Assembly: GCA_900557255.1 (NCBI GenBank)
Contig: USSA01000033.1
Span: 1-23,529, forward strand
Direction of reading: 5' to 3'
From: an uncultured Prevotella sp.
GTDB taxonomy: Bacteria > Bacteroidota > Bacteroidia > Bacteroidales > Bacteroidaceae
DNA: 23,529 nt
The notes beneath the pieces were generated by a model. That model did not search any database and was not told where the DNA came from. It was given only the letters and a program-made list of their open reading frames with translations. Shown here piece after piece: positions 7,687 through 15,982 of the stretch. How positions within the stretch are numbered: position 1 is the first letter of the stretch; each line of letters opens with the position of its first letter. The translations under genes and the position numbers were made by a program.

Positions 7687-7767
7687 ATGTCGGGAACTAA
7701 AAGAATGACTATTTTTGATAGTCAGAGTCAACAAACGTTTAATTCTATTCAACCTAGAAAGTACTAA
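7687..7767 (+). CDS. 26-codon leader ORF before susC
   Basis: An ATG at 7687 opens a 26-residue reading frame (MSGTKRMTIFDSQSQQ..., ending IQPRKY) whose TAA stop at 7765-7767 lies 3 bases before the susC ATG. A 7-bp hairpin (TGACTAT 7706-7712 / ATAGTCA 7718-7724) lies inside it. The spacing would allow terminating ribosomes to restart at susC. No Shine-Dalgarno sequence precedes either start. It may be a chance ORF in the leader; there is no homology evidence. Confidence 0.35.
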   Translation: MSGTKRMTIFDSQSQQTFNSIQPRKY

Positions 7768-7770
7768 AGT

Positions 7771-10700
7771 ATGAATTTGAACTTAAAAAAATCAATGCTG
7801 CTTGTGGGAGCGTTAGCATCGTTAGGCTTGAGTTATACAACTGAAGCATGGGCGGCATCTCCTAGTCAGAGCGTAAATGCTGTACAGCAGGCAAAGAAAG
7901 TAACCGGTAGTGTGAGCGATGCAGAAGGTCCTATTATCGGTGCAAGTGTAGTAGAAAAGGGCAACCCTGGTAATGGTACCGTTACAGATCTTGATGGTAA
8001 CTTTACCTTGAACGTAAAGCCGGGTTCTACTATTGTAATTACCTATATCGGTTACCAGAAACAGGAAATTGCTGTAGGTAACCAGTCTAGTCTCAAAATC
8101 ACAATGAAGACAGATGACAAGACTCTTGATGAGGTCGTTGTTGTAGGTTATGGTGTTCAGAAGAAGAAGCTCGTTACCGGTTCTACCATTGAGGTAAAGG
8201 GTGATGATATTCAGAAGATGAATACCACACAGGTGTTGGGCGCCTTGCAGAGCCAGACTCCTGGTGTTAACATTCAGGCGGCTTCCGGTCAGCCTGGTGA
8301 TGGCTTTAAGATTTCTATCCGTGGTGCCGGTACCAACAGCTCTACCGCTCCTCTTTATGTAATTGATGGAGTTTCTGGTGGTGACATCAATGCTTTGAAT
8401 CCTGCCGACATCGAGCGTATCGACGTATTGAAGGATGCCGCATCTTGTGCCATCTACGGTTCTGCCGCAGCCAATGGTGTAATCCTTGTAACTACCAAAC
8501 AAGGTAAGATGGGCAAGGTTCAGGTTACTTATGATGCTAACGTGGGCTGGCAGAATATGTATAAGAAGCCTCAGTTGTTGACAGCAAAGCAGTATATGGC
8601 TGTTCAAGATCAGGTATCTTACAATAATGGAGGCTCTGCTTATGATTGGTCTAAGTATATTGATGCAGATTTGTTGAATGCATACCAGGATGGTTCTAAT
8701 GCAGGTACAGATTGGATTGATGCAATTCGCAATAAGAATGCCATCGTAACCAACCATTCTTTGAATGTGACAGGTGGTAACGACTTGTCTAAATTCTCTA
8801 TGGGTGTAGGTTATCAGTATCAGGATGGTGTTCTCGGCAATGTCGTTAAGTCTGATTTCCGCCGTTTCACTTTCCGCTTGAACTCTGAGCATGTTGTTTA
8901 CCGTGTAGGTAAGCGTGATGTAATTAAGATCGGTGAGAATGTTTACTATCAGCACAAGCAGAATCAGGGTGTTCAGATTGGTAACCAATATTCAAATGTT
9001 CTTTCTGACATGCTTCGCGCTAATCCTTGTGTACCTATTTATAACAAGGATGGTAATTATTTTATGTATGACGATTTGAAGAACTCTGGTTCTGCCGGTT
9101 GGTTTGCTTTCAATTCATATACAAGCAACCCTATTGCTTCAATGGTTAATAACCAGTCTGGTGCAAATAAGGGCAAGTCTTTTAACTTGAATGCTGTAGG
9201 TTATACAGAGATTTCACCTATTGAAGGTCTGACCTATCGTGGCCAGATTGCTTATAAGCAGTGGTCTAATTCATGGAGATGCTATTTGGCTGAATATCGT
9301 TTGAATGACCAGGGCGCTAGCCGTGATAAGGATCAGTTGTCTAACAATGTTGGCTTGGGATGGAATTGGACGTTGACTAACACATTGAATTATAAGTTCA
9401 ATATAGCCAAGTTACACCACTTCGATACTTTGGTAGGTATGGAGTATTACAAGTCTAGACCAGACTATGGAGAGTCTGTTAATGCGACTGTTAATGGTTC
9501 TATCTTTAAGGATTTTGCACATGCTTATCCTAGCTTGGCTGATGGCAATGCAGTGGCATCTGTCGTTACAGGTGAACCTGCTGGTTATGAGAGCAAGTTG
9601 TCTTACTTTGCTCGTGTAAACTACGACTTTGATGAGAAGTATATGTTGACTGCAATTATCCGTGCTGATGGTTCTTCTAACTTCTCTCCAGATCACCGTT
9701 GGGGTTACTTCCCTTCTGTGTCTGCAGGTTGGGTAATCTCTAATGAAAAGTTTATGGAAAGTACAGCTTCTTGGTTGGACTTCTTGAAGCTTCGTGCAGG
9801 TTGGGGACAGAATGGTAACTGTAATTTGCCAAGTAGCCAGTGGCGTGCGGGTTTTGAATTTGGTGAGTATGGTGTATATCCTTTCAACGACAAGACTAGC
9901 AATACAACAGGCGCTTATCCTAATCGCCTTTCAAATCCACTCTTGGCTTGGGAGACTTCTGAACAGTTGAACATTGGTATCGATACCCGTTTCTTGCATG
10001 GTCGCTTGGGCTTTACTGCAGACTGGTATAGTAAGAAGACCAAAGACCTCTTGATTAATGTACAGGCTAATGCTGTTTCTGGTTTCAGTACTCAGTGGGT
10101 AAACGGAGGTACTGTAGAGAACAAGGGTGTGGAGCTTGCACTTAATTGGAATGATAAAGTGGGTAAGGACTTCACTTATGGCTTGAACTGGAATATGGCT
10201 ATCAATAAGAATGAGGTGACAGAGATTAAGGGTGATGCCGACTTCATTGAGGGTGGTAAGGATCTCTTGGCTCAGAATACTGGTAATATGGCTCGTATGT
10301 GGAAGGGACATGCTATTGGATGTTTCTATGGTTACAAGACAGAAGGTGTTATGCAGAATGAGGCAGACGTTCAGGCTTACCTTGACAAGAACTGCAAGGG
10401 CAATGCTGCTAACTCTCTTCAGGGTACAGGTATCAAGCCTGGTGACTTGAAGTTTGTTGATGTCAATGGTGATGGTGTTGTCAATGCAGATGATAAGACC
10501 GATATTGGCGATCCTCATCCTGATGTCACAATGGGCTTCTCTTTCAATATCGGCTATAAGGGCTTCGACTTGAGCGCTACTACTTATGGCGCTTTTGGGC
10601 AGCAGGTAGCTCGTTCTTGGCGTAAGTTTACCGATGGTCAGTACGAAAACTATACCACAGAGGTTTATGACTACTGGCATGGTGAAGGTACATCTAACAA

Positions 10701-11019
10701 GTATCCTCTCCTCGCTCCAGGTAATACGGGTGTAAACTGGCAGCAGATTTCTGATATTTATGTTGAGAATGCAAGTTACTTCCGTTTGCAGAACCTGACA
10801 GTCGGTTATGACTTCAAGAATATCTGGAAGAATTGTCCATTCCAGCAGCTTCGTCTCTACTTCACTGCTCAGAACCTCTTTACAATAACAGGTTATAAGG
10901 GTATGGATCCAGAAAATGGTATGTCCCTTAATGGTAATGAGGCATGGGTTACTGGTGTAGATGTAGGTAACTATCCACAGCCACGTACTTATATGGTGGG
11001 TGTTAATGTTAAATTCTAA
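7771..11019 (+). CDS. SusC/RagA-type TonB-dependent outer-membrane transporter
   Basis: A 1082-residue outer-membrane transporter. It has an N-terminal signal peptide (about 1-30), a carboxypeptidase-regulatory-like domain (KVTGSVSDAEGPIIGASV...DLDGNFTL, about 42-113), and the TonB-box region DEVVVVGYGVQKKKLVTGS. The plug contains SIRGAGTNSSTAPLYVIDGV and ERIDVLKDAASCAIYGSAAA. A long beta-barrel ends in the aromatic terminus VGVNVKF. SusC proteins import oligosaccharides or peptides captured by the SusD lid, powered by TonB. The 3' neighbour 13 bases downstream is the matching SusD. Substrate cannot be inferred because no glycoside hydrolase or regulator accompanies it in this window. Confidence 0.96.
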   Translation: MNLNLKKSMLLVGALASLGLSYTTEAWAASPSQSVNAVQQAKKVTGSVSDAEGPIIGASVVEKGNPGNGTVTDLDGNFTLNVKPGSTIVITYIGYQKQEIAVGNQSSLKITMKTDDKTLDEVVVVGYGVQKKKLVTGSTIEVKGDDIQKMNTTQVLGALQSQTPGVNIQAASGQPGDGFKISIRGAGTNSSTAPLYVIDGVSGGDINALNPADIERIDVLKDAASCAIYGSAAANGVILVTTKQGKMGKVQVTYDANVGWQNMYKKPQLLTAKQYMAVQDQVSYNNGGSAYDWSKYIDADLLNAYQDGSNAGTDWIDAIRNKNAIVTNHSLNVTGGNDLSKFSMGVGYQYQDGVLGNVVKSDFRRFTFRLNSEHVVYRVGKRDVIKIGENVYYQHKQNQGVQIGNQYSNVLSDMLRANPCVPIYNKDGNYFMYDDLKNSGSAGWFAFNSYTSNPIASMVNNQSGANKGKSFNLNAVGYTEISPIEGLTYRGQIAYKQWSNSWRCYLAEYRLNDQGASRDKDQLSNNVGLGWNWTLTNTLNYKFNIAKLHHFDTLVGMEYYKSRPDYGESVNATVNGSIFKDFAHAYPSLADGNAVASVVTGEPAGYESKLSYFARVNYDFDEKYMLTAIIRADGSSNFSPDHRWGYFPSVSAGWVISNEKFMESTASWLDFLKLRAGWGQNGNCNLPSSQWRAGFEFGEYGVYPFNDKTSNTTGAYPNRLSNPLLAWETSEQLNIGIDTRFLHGRLGFTADWYSKKTKDLLINVQANAVSGFSTQWVNGGTVENKGVELALNWNDKVGKDFTYGLNWNMAINKNEVTEIKGDADFIEGGKDLLAQNTGNMARMWKGHAIGCFYGYKTEGVMQNEADVQAYLDKNCKGNAANSLQGTGIKPGDLKFVDVNGDGVVNADDKTDIGDPHPDVTMGFSFNIGYKGFDLSATTYGAFGQQVARSWRKFTDGQYENYTTEVYDYWHGEGTSNKYPLLAPGNTGVNWQQISDIYVENASYFRLQNLTVGYDFKNIWKNCPFQQLRLYFTAQNLFTITGYKGMDPENGMSLNGNEAWVTGVDVGNYPQPRTYMVGVNVKF

Positions 11020-11032
11020 AAGCGAAATTGCA

Positions 11033-12838
11033 ATGAAAAAAATATCATTATATATAAGTGCGGCGATTGTTGCCTTGAGCATGTCGTCTTGCGACTTAGA
11101 CTCTTTAAGCATGAAGGAAGCTGATACAACCAACTTCCCTAAGACTACTGAGCAGATTAACCAGACTTTGGCTGGTGTATATCAGAATTTGAATGAGATA
11201 TCCAAGAATCCACAAGAATCATACTTGTATTGGTCTCTTCTTGCCAGTGATGATATGCTGGGTGGTGGTGGTTTCAATGATAAGTTGATGCAGGCTTGTG
11301 ACTTGCTTTGCAACTATGGTACCAATATGACCGAGAACTTCTGGAAGGCTAGATATCAGGGTATCAACCGTGCCAATACTTTGATTGAGGCTTTGGAAAA
11401 TGTGGAGATTGAGGCTACGGCTAAAGCTCAGGCTTTGGGTGAGGCTAAGTTCTTGCGCGCCTTCTATTATTATGAGTTGGCATCTATGTATGGTCGTGTT
11501 CCATTGAACCTTACATCTACGGCTCCAGACAATACAACTCCTCCATCTGCAGCCGAGATTTGGGGTCAGATTCTTCAGGATCTTTATGAAGCATCAACAA
11601 CAATGCCTGCTCAGCGTTTGACCAATGGTCATGTTGACAAGTATGCTGCAGAGGCTATGTTGGGTCGTGCTTGGTTGTTCTATACAGGTTTCTATTGCAA
11701 TGGTGAAGAAATCAAGGATTTGACCAGTACAAATTATTCTCCAATGACAGAGGTCGCTTTACCTAATGGTACCACTCTGACAAAGAAGATGGTTAGCGAT
11801 TTGATTGATGACTGTGTCAATAATGGCAAGTCTGCTGGTTATGCTTTGGTTCCAGACTACCGTGAGTTATGGGCTTATACCAATAAATATACAGTTGAGG
11901 ACTTCCCTTATACAAAGGGACAGAACTTAAAGTGGGCAGAGGATGATAATCAGGCTAATCCAGAGTCTATGTTTGCTATTAAGTTCAACAAGACTGCCAG
12001 CTGGAATAAAGGTTGGGGTATTGGAACTTGTAATGGTTATGCTCTTCACTTCGGTGTTCGTGGTGGCCAGCCTTATGCTGATACATTCCCATTCGGTCAG
12101 GGTTGGGGTGCAGGTCCTGTAGCTCCTAATCTTGTTAATGACTGGAAGGTGGCTAACCCTAAGAATACGGATGTTCGAGAGGACGCATCTGTAAAAAATG
12201 TCAACGATATGCCTGCTTATAGGCATGGTGGTGCAAGTTGGGCTGATTTTATCCAGGAAACTGATTACTATCAGATGAAGTTAGGACCAGTCGCTTGTAA
12301 GACACCTGTGGGTTCTGCCTATAGTAAAGAATATATGGAGGTCTTTGAGTTGGCTATGTATGGATTGGATGGTTGGCTGAATGATAATTATATGCAGACT
12401 GGTAACATCCGTGACCTGGTATTGATTCGTTATGCCGATGTACTTTTGATGCAGTCGGAGCTGGAAGAAAATGTGGCTGGTATGAATGAAGTTCATAAGC
12501 GTGCAACAGGAGTAGCAAACTATTATACTTCTTATTCTTTGGCAGATCTTCAGAAAGAACGTCGTTGGGAGTTGGCTTTCGAGGGTACCCGTTGGAATGA
12601 TATTCGTCGTTGGCACATCGCAGCTGCAGCTCTTGAGAAGCAGACGAATCAGCCAATTTATACTGGAGGTGCAGAATCGAAGAATGTAGCTCAGAATGGT
12701 GGCTATACTACTCGTTATAATGCAACTGCCGGCTTTGCTAAGATTCCAGAGAACCAAATCATTTTGAATCATGGTATGCTTCAGCAGAATGCTGGTTATA
12801 CTGATGCATCTGGTGAGTATAATGGTTGGAAGGAGTAA
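11033..12838 (+). CDS. SusD/RagB-type nutrient-binding lipoprotein
   Basis: A 601-residue surface lipoprotein that caps the SusC barrel and binds the incoming glycan. The lipobox is LSMSSC with C20 as the lipidated residue, followed by DLDS, an acidic stretch like Bacteroidetes surface-export signals. Typical SusD blocks follow: LRAFYYYELASMYGRVPL in the TPR part, then LIRYADVLLMQSE and KERRWELAFEGTRWNDIRRW near the C-terminus. The ATG at 11033 is chosen because it begins MKKISLYISAAIVALSM, a proper signal peptide; an upstream in-frame start at 11000 would overlap susC and spoil it. It lies 13 bases after susC. Confidence 0.96.
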   Translation: MKKISLYISAAIVALSMSSCDLDSLSMKEADTTNFPKTTEQINQTLAGVYQNLNEISKNPQESYLYWSLLASDDMLGGGGFNDKLMQACDLLCNYGTNMTENFWKARYQGINRANTLIEALENVEIEATAKAQALGEAKFLRAFYYYELASMYGRVPLNLTSTAPDNTTPPSAAEIWGQILQDLYEASTTMPAQRLTNGHVDKYAAEAMLGRAWLFYTGFYCNGEEIKDLTSTNYSPMTEVALPNGTTLTKKMVSDLIDDCVNNGKSAGYALVPDYRELWAYTNKYTVEDFPYTKGQNLKWAEDDNQANPESMFAIKFNKTASWNKGWGIGTCNGYALHFGVRGGQPYADTFPFGQGWGAGPVAPNLVNDWKVANPKNTDVREDASVKNVNDMPAYRHGGASWADFIQETDYYQMKLGPVACKTPVGSAYSKEYMEVFELAMYGLDGWLNDNYMQTGNIRDLVLIRYADVLLMQSELEENVAGMNEVHKRATGVANYYTSYSLADLQKERRWELAFEGTRWNDIRRWHIAAAALEKQTNQPIYTGGAESKNVAQNGGYTTRYNATAGFAKIPENQIILNHGMLQQNAGYTDASGEYNGWKE

Positions 12839-12874
12839 TATTTGTTCGTTTAATGTTTTAAAGACAATGGAATT

Positions 12875-13723
12875 ATGAAAAAGATATTGTTTATGATACC
12901 ATTATTGGCTTTATTGTTCACTGCATGTGACCCAATAAGCGAAGATAATGGACCTGGTGCAAATATAAGTGCAGAGGAACTTAGTAATGGCTTTACTATA
13001 ACTCAGGAGAGTGAAGGTAATAATAACCTTACTTTCAATATTTCTCCTGCAAGATATGTGAAGATTTATAATGCTGACAATAATGGTCTTGTTGCTCAAG
13101 GTACTGGTTCTTTGACTACTCAGGTGGTTCCTCCTGTTACTTCTGCAAATTACTATGTTGAGGCAATTAACCCAGATGGTTCTATTGTGAAGTCTTCAAG
13201 TAAAGGCGTAACAATTAATAACTATACTAAGTTACCTGCTATCTTTGATCAAGTATTTGGAAAGGATGCCAATGGTAATTATCTTACCTCTACATGGACT
13301 TGGGATGATTCATCCGATAAGTGCTGGGGCAATGGTGGCTGGGGAAGCGACCAGGGTCCTTCTTGGTGGGGCTTCAATGCTGGAGCCGATTTGGAAGGTC
13401 AGGCCAGTGGTAAGGGCTTAGCAGGTGATGGCTTACCTGATGCTTGGTTCTCTCTTAGCTTGAGCGAAGGTGTCAAGACGAGTCGTGGTGAAACAGGTAC
13501 TGTAACCGTTAACGATGTACCTTCTCAGCAAGGTTGGGATATTGGTACTATGACATTCTCTGGTACTGTTCCTTTGCTGGGTGTACTTCCAAACGATGGT
13601 AATGCACGTTGTTACAAGTATCAGATTATCAAGGCAACGGGAGATAAACTTATCCTCGCAGCCCAGTCATCATCTGGTACTGAAGGTTGGTTCTTGTCAT
13701 TCAAGAAGATTCCTAATAAGTAA
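12875..13723 (+). CDS. Tryptophan-rich surface lipoprotein, putative glycan-binding
   Basis: A 282-residue lipoprotein with signal peptide MKKILFMIPLLALLFTAC (lipidated C18), then acidic DPISED. Residues 30-115 look like an Ig/PKD-type beta-sandwich. A second domain opens with a tryptophan-rich stretch (W141, W143, W151, W156, W164, W165), followed by ADLEGQ and PDAWFSLSL. Exposed tryptophans of this kind commonly stack on sugar rings. In sus operons the third gene is often a SusE/SusF-type or other surface glycan-binding protein, and the position, 36 bases after susD, fits that role. The family is not recognised with certainty. A hairpin closes the transcription unit just downstream. Confidence 0.75.
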   Translation: MKKILFMIPLLALLFTACDPISEDNGPGANISAEELSNGFTITQESEGNNNLTFNISPARYVKIYNADNNGLVAQGTGSLTTQVVPPVTSANYYVEAINPDGSIVKSSSKGVTINNYTKLPAIFDQVFGKDANGNYLTSTWTWDDSSDKCWGNGGWGSDQGPSWWGFNAGADLEGQASGKGLAGDGLPDAWFSLSLSEGVKTSRGETGTVTVNDVPSQQGWDIGTMTFSGTVPLLGVLPNDGNARCYKYQIIKATGDKLILAAQSSSGTEGWFLSFKKIPNK

Positions 13724-13730
13724 TTATATG

Positions 13731-13761
13731 GGTGTTGGAATTGTTTTTCAAATCCAACACC
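13731..13761 (+). terminator. Hairpin closing the susCD operon
   Basis: GGTGTTGGA (13731-13739) and TCCAACACC (13753-13761) form a perfect 9-bp stem with a 13-nt loop eight bases after the lipoprotein stop. No T run follows, so it may be a partial terminator or an mRNA-end stabiliser, with some read-through to the next gene. Confidence 0.6.
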
Positions 13762-13780
13762 TTATAAAATATGATGTTTT

Positions 13781-14485
13781 ATGAAAAAGATATTTTTATT
13801 TCTATTCTTGTTATGCAATTTACTTTCCGTTAATGCTGGTGAATTACAGAGAATATTAGCCTCTGACACCTCTACTCCAACTCCTGATGGATGCACTAAG
13901 GTTGTATTTGTAAAGGGTACGACGTGTTCAGCAATTCCTTCTATGATAATAAAGGATGCATCAGGTGAAACTTTTGTGCTGGTAGCCAAGGAATCTAATG
14001 GAGCTCCTTATATGTATTTTATTCCGAATGGAAAGTATACTGTGGTATCAATGAGTAATGTTAAGCGTTGTAATACAGCAAAAGGAGAATTGAAAAATGG
14101 AGATTCTTTCGATGTTCCTTCCGTTGGATATTTTACTTTGGAGTCAAAGTTTGATGCTCCTATTGTAGAACAAGTAAAAACGTATGGACCTTATCCAATG
14201 CATTATGAACAGGCAATACCTTTTGGTTATTCAAAGATTATAGTAGACTCTAGTAAAGATTATATAAATGGTGTCGTTTCTTTGAAGCGCCTTTCTGATG
14301 GTAATTTGTATAGGATTTTAGGTAGTGCCACTTATTATCAGCAATGGTATTATTTTATACCAAAAGGTGATTACCAAGTTGTGAGTGTAGGCTCCGACTA
14401 TAAGACTAAGATTAATGGATTCACTGCTTATCAAGGTTTTAAGGTTACTTTTTTAGATAGTGGTTCTGTTGCCTTTAGTAAATAG
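13781..14485 (+). CDS. Secreted protein with two internal repeats, unknown function
   Basis: A 234-residue protein with a signal peptide cleavable after VNA (about residue 19) and no lipobox, so probably periplasmic or secreted. The mature part is two similar units, about 37-122 and 146-233. The unit landmarks correspond: CTKVVFVKG with YSKIIVDSS, then YMYFIPNGKYTVVSM with WYYFIPKGDYQVVSV. The units look like beta-rich domains. I do not recognise the family. It follows the susCD lipoprotein gene by 57 bases after a hairpin, with no TAnnTTTG promoter of its own, so it may be expressed by read-through. Repeat copy A follows 40 bases after the stop. Confidence 0.7.
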   Translation: MKKIFLFLFLLCNLLSVNAGELQRILASDTSTPTPDGCTKVVFVKGTTCSAIPSMIIKDASGETFVLVAKESNGAPYMYFIPNGKYTVVSMSNVKRCNTAKGELKNGDSFDVPSVGYFTLESKFDAPIVEQVKTYGPYPMHYEQAIPFGYSKIIVDSSKDYINGVVSLKRLSDGNLYRILGSATYYQQWYYFIPKGDYQVVSVGSDYKTKINGFTAYQGFKVTFLDSGSVAFSK

Positions 14486-14525
14486 AAATGCAAAAAATGA
14501 TAATCGTTGTGATTATAATATAAAT

Positions 14526-14632
14526 AAGGTTAGGCCTCGGCTGTAGTGATTACAGTCGGAGCTTTTCTTTTTGCCCTATGCTGAAATTTTATCCGAAATG
14601 TTTGGTATATTCAATTATTTGTCGTACATTTG
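14526..14632 (+). repeat. Repeat copy A: terminator + promoter module
   Basis: The first of five related repeats. It starts AAGGTTAGG, contains a hairpin (GGCTGTA / TACAGTC core, GTGAT loop) followed by CTTTTCTTTTT, then ATGCTGAAATTTTATCCGAA, and ends in a promoter. Over 14528-14600 it differs from copy B at 5 of 73 positions with no gaps. It separates the secreted protein gene from the DUF1016 nuclease gene. Confidence 0.8.
14601..14632 (+). promoter_or_regulatory. Promoter of the DUF1016 nuclease gene (copy A)
   Basis: TTTG (14601-14604), a 20-bp spacer and TACATTTG (14625-14632). Unlike copies B and C, the spacer has lost the left half of the GTTACGA dyad, so regulation may differ. Confidence 0.65.
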
Positions 14633-14645
14633 CGGAATGGTTTAA

Positions 14646-15842
14646 ATGTTGGCTGCTATGGCAAAAGATTCTATTATTTATAATCATGATGGGATGGAAC
14701 TTCCTGTTGATGATTGGAAGCATGGAGAACACTCTTTCGTGGAGTTGACGCATGTGATTCAAAGTACTCATGATGCAGCACAAACTTGTGCCGTCAAAGC
14801 TATCAATCGTATGCAGACGATGCGCAATTGGCTCATTGGCTATTATATCGTGGAGTTTGAACAGCATGGTAAAGACCGTGCTGAGTATGGTTCGCGTCTT
14901 CTTAAGAAGTTGGAGGAAAAGGTGGAACGTAAAGGTCTAAATGTGACTTTGTTCCAATGGGCACGAAAGTTTTATAATCTTTATCCTCAGATGGCAGATA
15001 ATCTAGTTCCTATGAATTTTATTAAGGATAAAGGAATTTGTGCGACAGCGTCGCATAAATCTGAGGGAATCAAGTTTATAGCTAGAAAAAGTGCGACAGC
15101 GTCTCATAATTTTATGACCCCGGGAGCTATTTTGATTTCAAGGCTATCCTATAGTCATATACGTGAGATTATGGCGATAGACGATCCCCTTGCTCGTTAC
15201 TTCTACGAACAGGAGTGCATCAAGTGTACTTGGTCTGTTCGTGAGTTGCGTCGACAGATAAGTACCAATCTCTATGTTCGAGCTGGTATTAGTACTAATC
15301 CCGAAAAGATGTTGTCTCTCCCAAGTATGAAAGGGCATGATTCTAATGAACTGCAGATTCGTGAGCCTTTCACATTCGAGTTCTTGGGGCTGAAGGCTAA
15401 AGAGGTCGTTACAGAGCAAGACATCGAGGATGCTCTGATTACTCATCTTCAAGAGTTTATATTGGAACTAGGCAAAGGCTTCTGCTTTGAGTCTCGCCAA
15501 AAGCGAATAGTAATAGATGATGAGTATTATTATCCAGACTTGGTGTTCTACAACAGATACCTTCACTGTAGTGTCATTCTGGAATTGAAAGATTCAGAGT
15601 TCTCACATGAGAACCTTGGTCAGCTGAATGCTTATGTTTCTTATTATCGAGAAAATGAGATGCAGCCTGGGGACAATCCTCCAATTGGTATTTTGCTCTG
15701 TACGAGAAAGGGTAAGAAAATGGTGGAGTATGCCTTGGCTGGTATGGATAACCAATTGTTTGTTTCCACTTATATGCTTCAGTTGCCCGACAAGAAAACA
15801 TTGGAGGATTTCTTGTTGAAGCAGTTAGATAAAAACAAGTAA
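14646..15842 (+). CDS. DUF1016 / YhcG-family PD-(D/E)XK nuclease
   Basis: A 398-residue protein with two domains. Residues 30-205 match the DUF1016 N-terminal helical region (VELTHVIQS...AINRMQTMRNWLIGYYIVE, then FYNLYP). Residues 245-390 form a PD-(D/E)XK nuclease fold with YYYPDLVFYN (D298) and VILELKD (E313, K315), followed by LGQLNAYVSYY. The family is found in accessory and defence-rich loci and next to restriction systems; its exact role is unsettled. The linker carries two ATASH motifs encoded by a duplicated palindrome. Starts at 14646 or 14658 are both possible; the promoter ends at 14632. It is bounded by repeat copies A and B with no other gene between them. Confidence 0.9.
   Translation: MLAAMAKDSIIYNHDGMELPVDDWKHGEHSFVELTHVIQSTHDAAQTCAVKAINRMQTMRNWLIGYYIVEFEQHGKDRAEYGSRLLKKLEEKVERKGLNVTLFQWARKFYNLYPQMADNLVPMNFIKDKGICATASHKSEGIKFIARKSATASHNFMTPGAILISRLSYSHIREIMAIDDPLARYFYEQECIKCTWSVRELRRQISTNLYVRAGISTNPEKMLSLPSMKGHDSNELQIREPFTFEFLGLKAKEVVTEQDIEDALITHLQEFILELGKGFCFESRQKRIVIDDEYYYPDLVFYNRYLHCSVILELKDSEFSHENLGQLNAYVSYYRENEMQPGDNPPIGILLCTRKGKKMVEYALAGMDNQLFVSTYMLQLPDKKTLEDFLLKQLDKNK
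15040..15109 (+). repeat. Duplicated palindrome inside the nuclease gene
   Basis: GTGCGACAGCGTCGCATAA (15040-15058) recurs with one change at 15091-15109, exactly 51 bp (17 codons) away, so the frame is kept. The first copy is itself a perfect dyad, TGCGAC-AGC-GTCGCA. Both encode CATASHK/SATASHN in the linker between the two domains. Confidence 0.8.
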
Positions 15843-15853
15843 GTATAACGATT

Positions 15854-15959
15854 AGGTTAGGCTTCGGCTGTAGTGATTACAGTCGGGGCTTTTCTGTTTG
15901 CCTTATGCTGAAATTTTATCCGAAAAGTTTGGCAGTTACGATAATTAGTCGTACCTTTG
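15854..15959 (+). repeat. Repeat copy B: terminator + promoter module
   Basis: It starts AGGTTAGG 11 bases after the DUF1016 stop. The hairpin GGCTTCGGCTGTA / TACAGTCGGGGCT pairs throughout if G-T wobbles are allowed, with loop GTGAT, and runs into CTTTTCTG. ATGCTGAAATTTTATCCGAA and the promoter follow. It is nearly identical to copy A, 1327 bp upstream. Confidence 0.8.
15928..15959 (+). promoter_or_regulatory. Promoter of the small antitoxin-like genes (copy B)
   Basis: TTTG (15928-15931), 20-bp spacer, TACCTTTG (15952-15959). The spacer holds TACGA-TAATTAG-TCGTA, a 5-bp dyad with the same centre as the 7-bp dyad in copy C. Confidence 0.65.
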
Positions 15960-15982
15960 CTGCGGTTCTAAAATTTAGTTTT

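Noticed and set aside
7822..8988. 388-codon minus-strand ORF opposite susC
   Set aside because: Shadow of susC codon bias; the product is rich in Ile, Thr and Asn with no domain, and has no promoter or start context.
11000..11032. Longer start for susD
   Set aside because: It overlaps the susC end and would place charged residues before the signal peptide.
9931..11133. 400-codon minus-strand ORF opposite susC/susD
   Set aside because: Same shadow effect, and it spans the boundary between two genuine plus-strand genes.
15905..15982. N-terminal extension of the 85-aa gene (MLKFYPK...)
   Set aside because: It lies upstream of or inside the copy B promoter, and the same words appear in non-coding copy A.
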